Assembly: GCA_947095585.1 (NCBI GenBank)
Contig: OX352764.1
Coordinates: forward strand, 74,138,816-74,202,815
Reading direction: 5' to 3'
Source: Nephrocerus scutellatus
Lineage: Eukaryota > Arthropoda > Insecta > Diptera > Pipunculidae
Length of the DNA: 64,000 bases
Shown: piece by piece, positions 60,583 to 64,000 of the stretch
Layout: each line of letters starts with the position of its first letter
How positions within the stretch are numbered: the first letter of the stretch is position 1
The notes under the pieces: model-generated
Databases searched by the model: none
Seen by the model: only the letters and a program-made list of their open reading frames with translations
What the model was told of the DNA's origin: nothing
Position numbers and translations under genes: made by a program

Positions 60583-63500
60583 ATTTTTTTTTTTTTATAA
60601 AGGACTCAATGCCAAGGGATAAGTCCCTGAATGACTTTCGTCACGGCAAAAAGTTGGGCTATGCCCTTTATTAAAATTAAAAATTAAAAATTCGAAGGAA
60701 TGTGAATTACAATATAACACATTCCTCACGTTTGTAGCCGGTTTCAATTTATTTTCTCAGAATTATCTCTGATTCATTGAAAAAAGCAATACGAAAAAAA
60801 CGAACACGAAACTAAAACGACGCGAGTCCAAATACTTTTATCAGTGAATTATGGTCAGGGAAAACTACAAAAAACCTTGACCAAGAAAATATTACAAAAT
60901 AAACAACAAATATTATAAATAATACAAAAAATACAATCAATAATAATTTTATTATATAAAATAATCGTATCCTCTAATGAACACTACAGTCGTCCTTCAG
61001 GAAGTTGTTGACAGCTATTTTGAAGGCCTGTAAATTATAAGATTCAGGAAATACGGAGTCGACCAATTGATTCCACATCGAAGTCACTCTCGGATAAAAG
61101 GACGATTTGAAGTGTTGGGTTCTACATGAGAACGGTTTTAAGGCAAATCTATGTTGATTAGACCTGAAACGAGTGTTACCGTTGCCGACAAAAGGTCCTG
61201 GGAATAGAGAACGGGTTTCTGAAGAACATCTACCGTTGTAAAATTTGTAGAAAATAGTTAAAGCTCCGACATTTCGTCTATGCTCCAAAGAATCAAGGGA
61301 TGAACTAATGGTTACATCATTTATCAAACGGATAACTCTATTTTGAATTCCATCAAGATGAACCAAATGAGATCTTGGAGCCCCACCCCAAACAAATGAA
61401 TTAAATTCTAAAATTGGTCTAACATAAGATTTATATAATCTTAATACTTCAGAGGGGCTGAAGTAAAAGTTACAACGTCTTATAAAGCCCAAGCATTGGC
61501 TCGCTCTTTTTGAGATTTCATAAATATGTTCCTTCCAGGAAAGTTCACTAGAAACTTTCAAACCTAACATCTTTAGTGAAACTGATCTCGAAATAGTGGC
61601 ACCATTAATTACTGGTGCTACGTAATGTTGAATTGCCTTTTGAGAAAAAAGACAAGACTGGAATTTATTTGGGTTAAATTCCACCCTATTAGATCTTCCC
61701 CAATCAAGAATAACTTGAATGTTCGACAGAATTGTCGAATTCATTAATTCACGCGAACCAATCAAGCGAGAATTGCATTCTTTTTGACTAACAAACTCCA
61801 TTGAAGCCGATAACGTCGTATCATCAGCAAATGAGTGGATATCACATGTTGTAGAAGACAACAAGTCATTGATATATATTAAGAATAATGTAGGCGATAA
61901 GGAAGACCCTTGAGGAACGCCAGCATTGATCTCATGCGAAGATGAGGAAAAACCATTCAATACCACTTTTAATTTGCGGTTCCATAAATAATCCTCAATC
62001 CATGTAATGAGAGAGGGGTGTAAGTTGAGCGCACGAATCTTATTAATAAGACAATCATGCCAAACTCTATCAAAAGCCTTAGAAATATCCAAGGACACAA
62101 CGCTTGATTCGCCTAGATTTTCAAGGCTTCGCTCCCAACAATGAGTCATGCACGTCATTAGTTCACCTGAAGATCGATTTTTTCGAAATCCATACTGTAC
62201 ATCAGATAAAAGAGCATTCGAATCCAGATAGCTCATTAGTTTGAAATTAATGATAGATTCCATTACTTTTGACAAAACTGACAACAGAGCAATAGGGCGG
62301 TAGTTAGTAGGTGCAGACTTATCACCTTTTTTCGGGACGGGTTGAATATTAGCTATTTTCCAAATTGACGGAAAAACACCTGTCTTCATTGAGAGATGAA
62401 ACAATTTGCTAAGCGGATTAGCCAAAGTATGATGACATCTTTTCAATAATAATGGTGGAATACCGTCTGGTCCAGTTGCTTTATTGGGGTCTAGTTCTTT
62501 AAGAATTTTGGAAACAACCCGACGACGGAAATAAATTGAAGACATACCTAGGCCTACATTCGGAAGAATTGGTGGACTTTGGTTAGAAAATGGAAGGGTT
62601 GACGCACTAGCAAAATGCGAAGCTAAGAGATTGGCTTTCTGAATATCAGTTTTATAAAGAATACCATTATGGAATAAAGTAGGAACAGAAGAAGTCTTTT
62701 CTCCAAAGTATCTTTTAACCATTGCTGCAAATGTCCAAAAGCTTTTAATGTTTGAATCATAATCTAAAATTTTCCGCATGCTATCTCGAATCTTTTGGTC
62801 ATTTATTATTTTAGACCTGTTAATTATAGCGTTAGCTCTATTTCTGGCTATTCTAAACTTAACAAGGTTTTCTACGGATGGGCAATTAACGTAGACCAAA
62901 TGGGCTGATTTTTTACTCGCGACTGCTGACCTGCAGTTATCATTAAACCACTTATTCTTACGAATATTGCTTTTCTTAAATGAGGAAGGAATATAATTTT
63001 TCATTCCTAGCAGAATGGTTGACGTGATCAGTTGAGATGCTTCATCAGCATTATTGTTGGTAAAGCAGGTTGACCAATCAAATGAGCTAAAAAATTGATT
63101 CAGGAGTTCCCAGTTAGCATTTTTGAAGTGGAAGAGTAGCCTTTTACTTGTTGACTCTATATTGGTTGGGGTTATTGAAAATTTGGCTAATACCAGAGCG
63201 TGGTCGGAAAGACCTAATGGAGCAGATAAATCAATTGAATATTTATCTGGCATAGAAGTTAGAAATAAATCTAATAGGTGAGGTGATTGACCAGATGTAT
63301 CGGGATACCTAGTTGGCTTATCGACGAGTTGTGTTAGAAGATTGGTATCTGAAAATAGTTCTGCGGATTCACCTGATCGATCTCTGCCATTCGAATATGT
63401 CAACCAAGAATCATTATGGACGTTAAAATCTCCCAAGACTACTAATTCTGAAGTTGGTGAGGATTCGTAAATCTTGTCAATTGTTTCCGATAAATTATCA

Positions 63501-63900
63501 AATTCAACAATAGTGTCATCAGGTGACAAATTAGGACTACGATATAGGGAACAAATAAACATTGAATGGTTTGCTATTAAAATTTTAATCCATATCGTAT
63601 TGAACAATGGATTACATTTCGGAACATTAAAATTTGGAACAGAAAAACAGATATCATCTCTAATAAAGAGAACAACCCCTCGATGCGGAACCAAACAGTC
63701 GACACGAGAATACCCCGGACATTGGAAATCATTTGGGGTCCCCATAAAAGAAACCTGCGTTTCACATAAACTAAGAACCGCAGGTTTATTCGCGTGAAGA
63801 TGCGCTACGATGGAGTTAAAATTACCCTTAAAGCCGCGAATATTAGTGAAATGAATTTCAAAATAAGAATTCATTTCACAATGTTAAAATAACGAAATAC
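60583..63900 (-). mobile_element. Near-complete jockey/CR1-like LINE, continuing past the window edge
   Basis: The element is read on the - strand. A short poly(A) tail (T-run at about 60584-60597) and ~380-bp 3' UTR precede (in + coordinates) the long ORF. The ORF's start codon is at 63874. Upstream sequence (63875-64000) is AT-rich, and no ORF1 is seen before the window ends, so the 5' end lies outside or is short. Confidence 0.85.
60974..63874 (-). CDS. Intact 966-residue LINE endonuclease/reverse transcriptase polyprotein
   Basis: The enzyme nicks the target DNA and copies the element RNA there. The N-terminal ~230 residues are an APE-type endonuclease: 'NIRGFKGNFNSIVAHL' near 11, the acidic 'LSLCETQV' near 35, 'VVLGDFNVHN' near 143 and 'SDHALV' near 221. 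A linker follows. The reverse transcriptase spans about 470-740: 'KATGPDGIPPLLLKR', 'DISKAFDRVWHD' near 595, 'GVPQGSSLSPTLFLIYIND' near 645, and 'FADDTTLSAS' near 680 with both catalytic Asp. The C-terminal part includes 'HLDGIQNRVIRLINDVT'. There is no RNase H. The frame has no stop or shift, and its length is normal for an ORF2 of this kind, so it may be recent or active. The group (jockey or CR1) is by resemblance. Confidence 0.92.
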   Translation of the reverse strand: MNSYFEIHFTNIRGFKGNFNSIVAHLHANKPAVLSLCETQVSFMGTPNDFQCPGYSRVDCLVPHRGVVLFIRDDICFSVPNFNVPKCNPLFNTIWIKILIANHSMFICSLYRSPNLSPDDTIVEFDNLSETIDKIYESSPTSELVVLGDFNVHNDSWLTYSNGRDRSGESAELFSDTNLLTQLVDKPTRYPDTSGQSPHLLDLFLTSMPDKYSIDLSAPLGLSDHALVLAKFSITPTNIESTSKRLLFHFKNANWELLNQFFSSFDWSTCFTNNNADEASQLITSTILLGMKNYIPSSFKKSNIRKNKWFNDNCRSAVASKKSAHLVYVNCPSVENLVKFRIARNRANAIINRSKIINDQKIRDSMRKILDYDSNIKSFWTFAAMVKRYFGEKTSSVPTLFHNGILYKTDIQKANLLASHFASASTLPFSNQSPPILPNVGLGMSSIYFRRRVVSKILKELDPNKATGPDGIPPLLLKRCHHTLANPLSKLFHLSMKTGVFPSIWKIANIQPVPKKGDKSAPTNYRPIALLSVLSKVMESIINFKLMSYLDSNALLSDVQYGFRKNRSSGELMTCMTHCWERSLENLGESSVVSLDISKAFDRVWHDCLINKIRALNLHPSLITWIEDYLWNRKLKVVLNGFSSSSHEINAGVPQGSSLSPTLFLIYINDLLSSTTCDIHSFADDTTLSASMEFVSQKECNSRLIGSRELMNSTILSNIQVILDWGRSNRVEFNPNKFQSCLFSQKAIQHYVAPVINGATISRSVSLKMLGLKVSSELSWKEHIYEISKRASQCLGFIRRCNFYFSPSEVLRLYKSYVRPILEFNSFVWGGAPRSHLVHLDGIQNRVIRLINDVTISSSLDSLEHRRNVGALTIFYKFYNGRCSSETRSLFPGPFVGNGNTRFRSNQHRFALKPFSCRTQHFKSSFYPRVTSMWNQLVDSVFPESYNLQAFKIAVNNFLKDDCSVH

Positions 63901-64000
63901 ACGAAAAAATATGTTAAATAAATTAAAATAAAAAACTATTAAAAATTATAACAAAAAGAAGATTTTTTAAAAGACAACAGCCCAACAGAAAACCGCAACG

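Overview
This window is animal nuclear DNA, most likely from a dipteran insect. The sequence is AT-rich and crowded with transposable elements. Its only clearly intact host protein gene is a spliced homeobox gene, the brain-specific homeobox gene bsh (BSX family), on the + strand at 50429-57443. Its four exons join in phase into a 462-codon frame. The only standard RNA gene I could recognise is a tRNA-Glu(TTC) on the - strand at 18596-18666. There are no operons, ribosome binding sites or CRISPR arrays. The tephritid-like or fly-like placement is inference from the bsh homeodomain and the repeat types.

Layout. 1-1.8 kb is AT-rich and featureless. 1.8-7 kb holds a LINE fragment, several copies of a dispersed repeat family with short subterminal inverted repeats and ~120-bp internal units (called the TATTAA-CTTCGCG family here, because of its left end), a GC-rich minisatellite-like element and an 850-bp foldback element. 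7.5-10.5 kb is a decayed RTE-like LINE. 11.4-16.2 kb is dominated by the same repeat family, including an 11-unit array with higher-order structure and a separate 6-unit array. 16.2-17.2 kb is a decayed LTR-retrotransposon gag. 17.4-18.7 kb has two tRNA-derived SINEs and the tRNA gene. 19-31 kb is intergenic DNA with degenerate repeats, a transposase remnant, a second foldback element containing a nested repeat, and a three-layer nest at 27.3-28.1 kb.

31.9-42.7 kb is a LINE graveyard, almost all on the - strand. It includes a LINE inserted into another LINE with a 12-bp target-site duplication. That insertion fused two reading frames into a 744-codon chimeric ORF. An in-frame 189-bp tandem duplication lies inside a reverse transcriptase domain. 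44.8-49.4 kb has further repeat copies and a ~495-bp direct repeat. bsh follows, with a 5-kb first intron carrying three SINEs, a LINE tail and a broken mariner. Just downstream is a 621-bp PIF/Harbinger-like element with TAA target duplications that still encodes the start of a MADF domain. The window ends in a long LINE with an intact 966-codon endonuclease/reverse-transcriptase ORF.

I found no convincing new multi-gene system. The most novel material is repeat biology: the dispersed family with expandable internal tandem units, the SINE family, and the Harbinger element with its captured or native MADF frame. All family names rest on motif reading, not on database searches.
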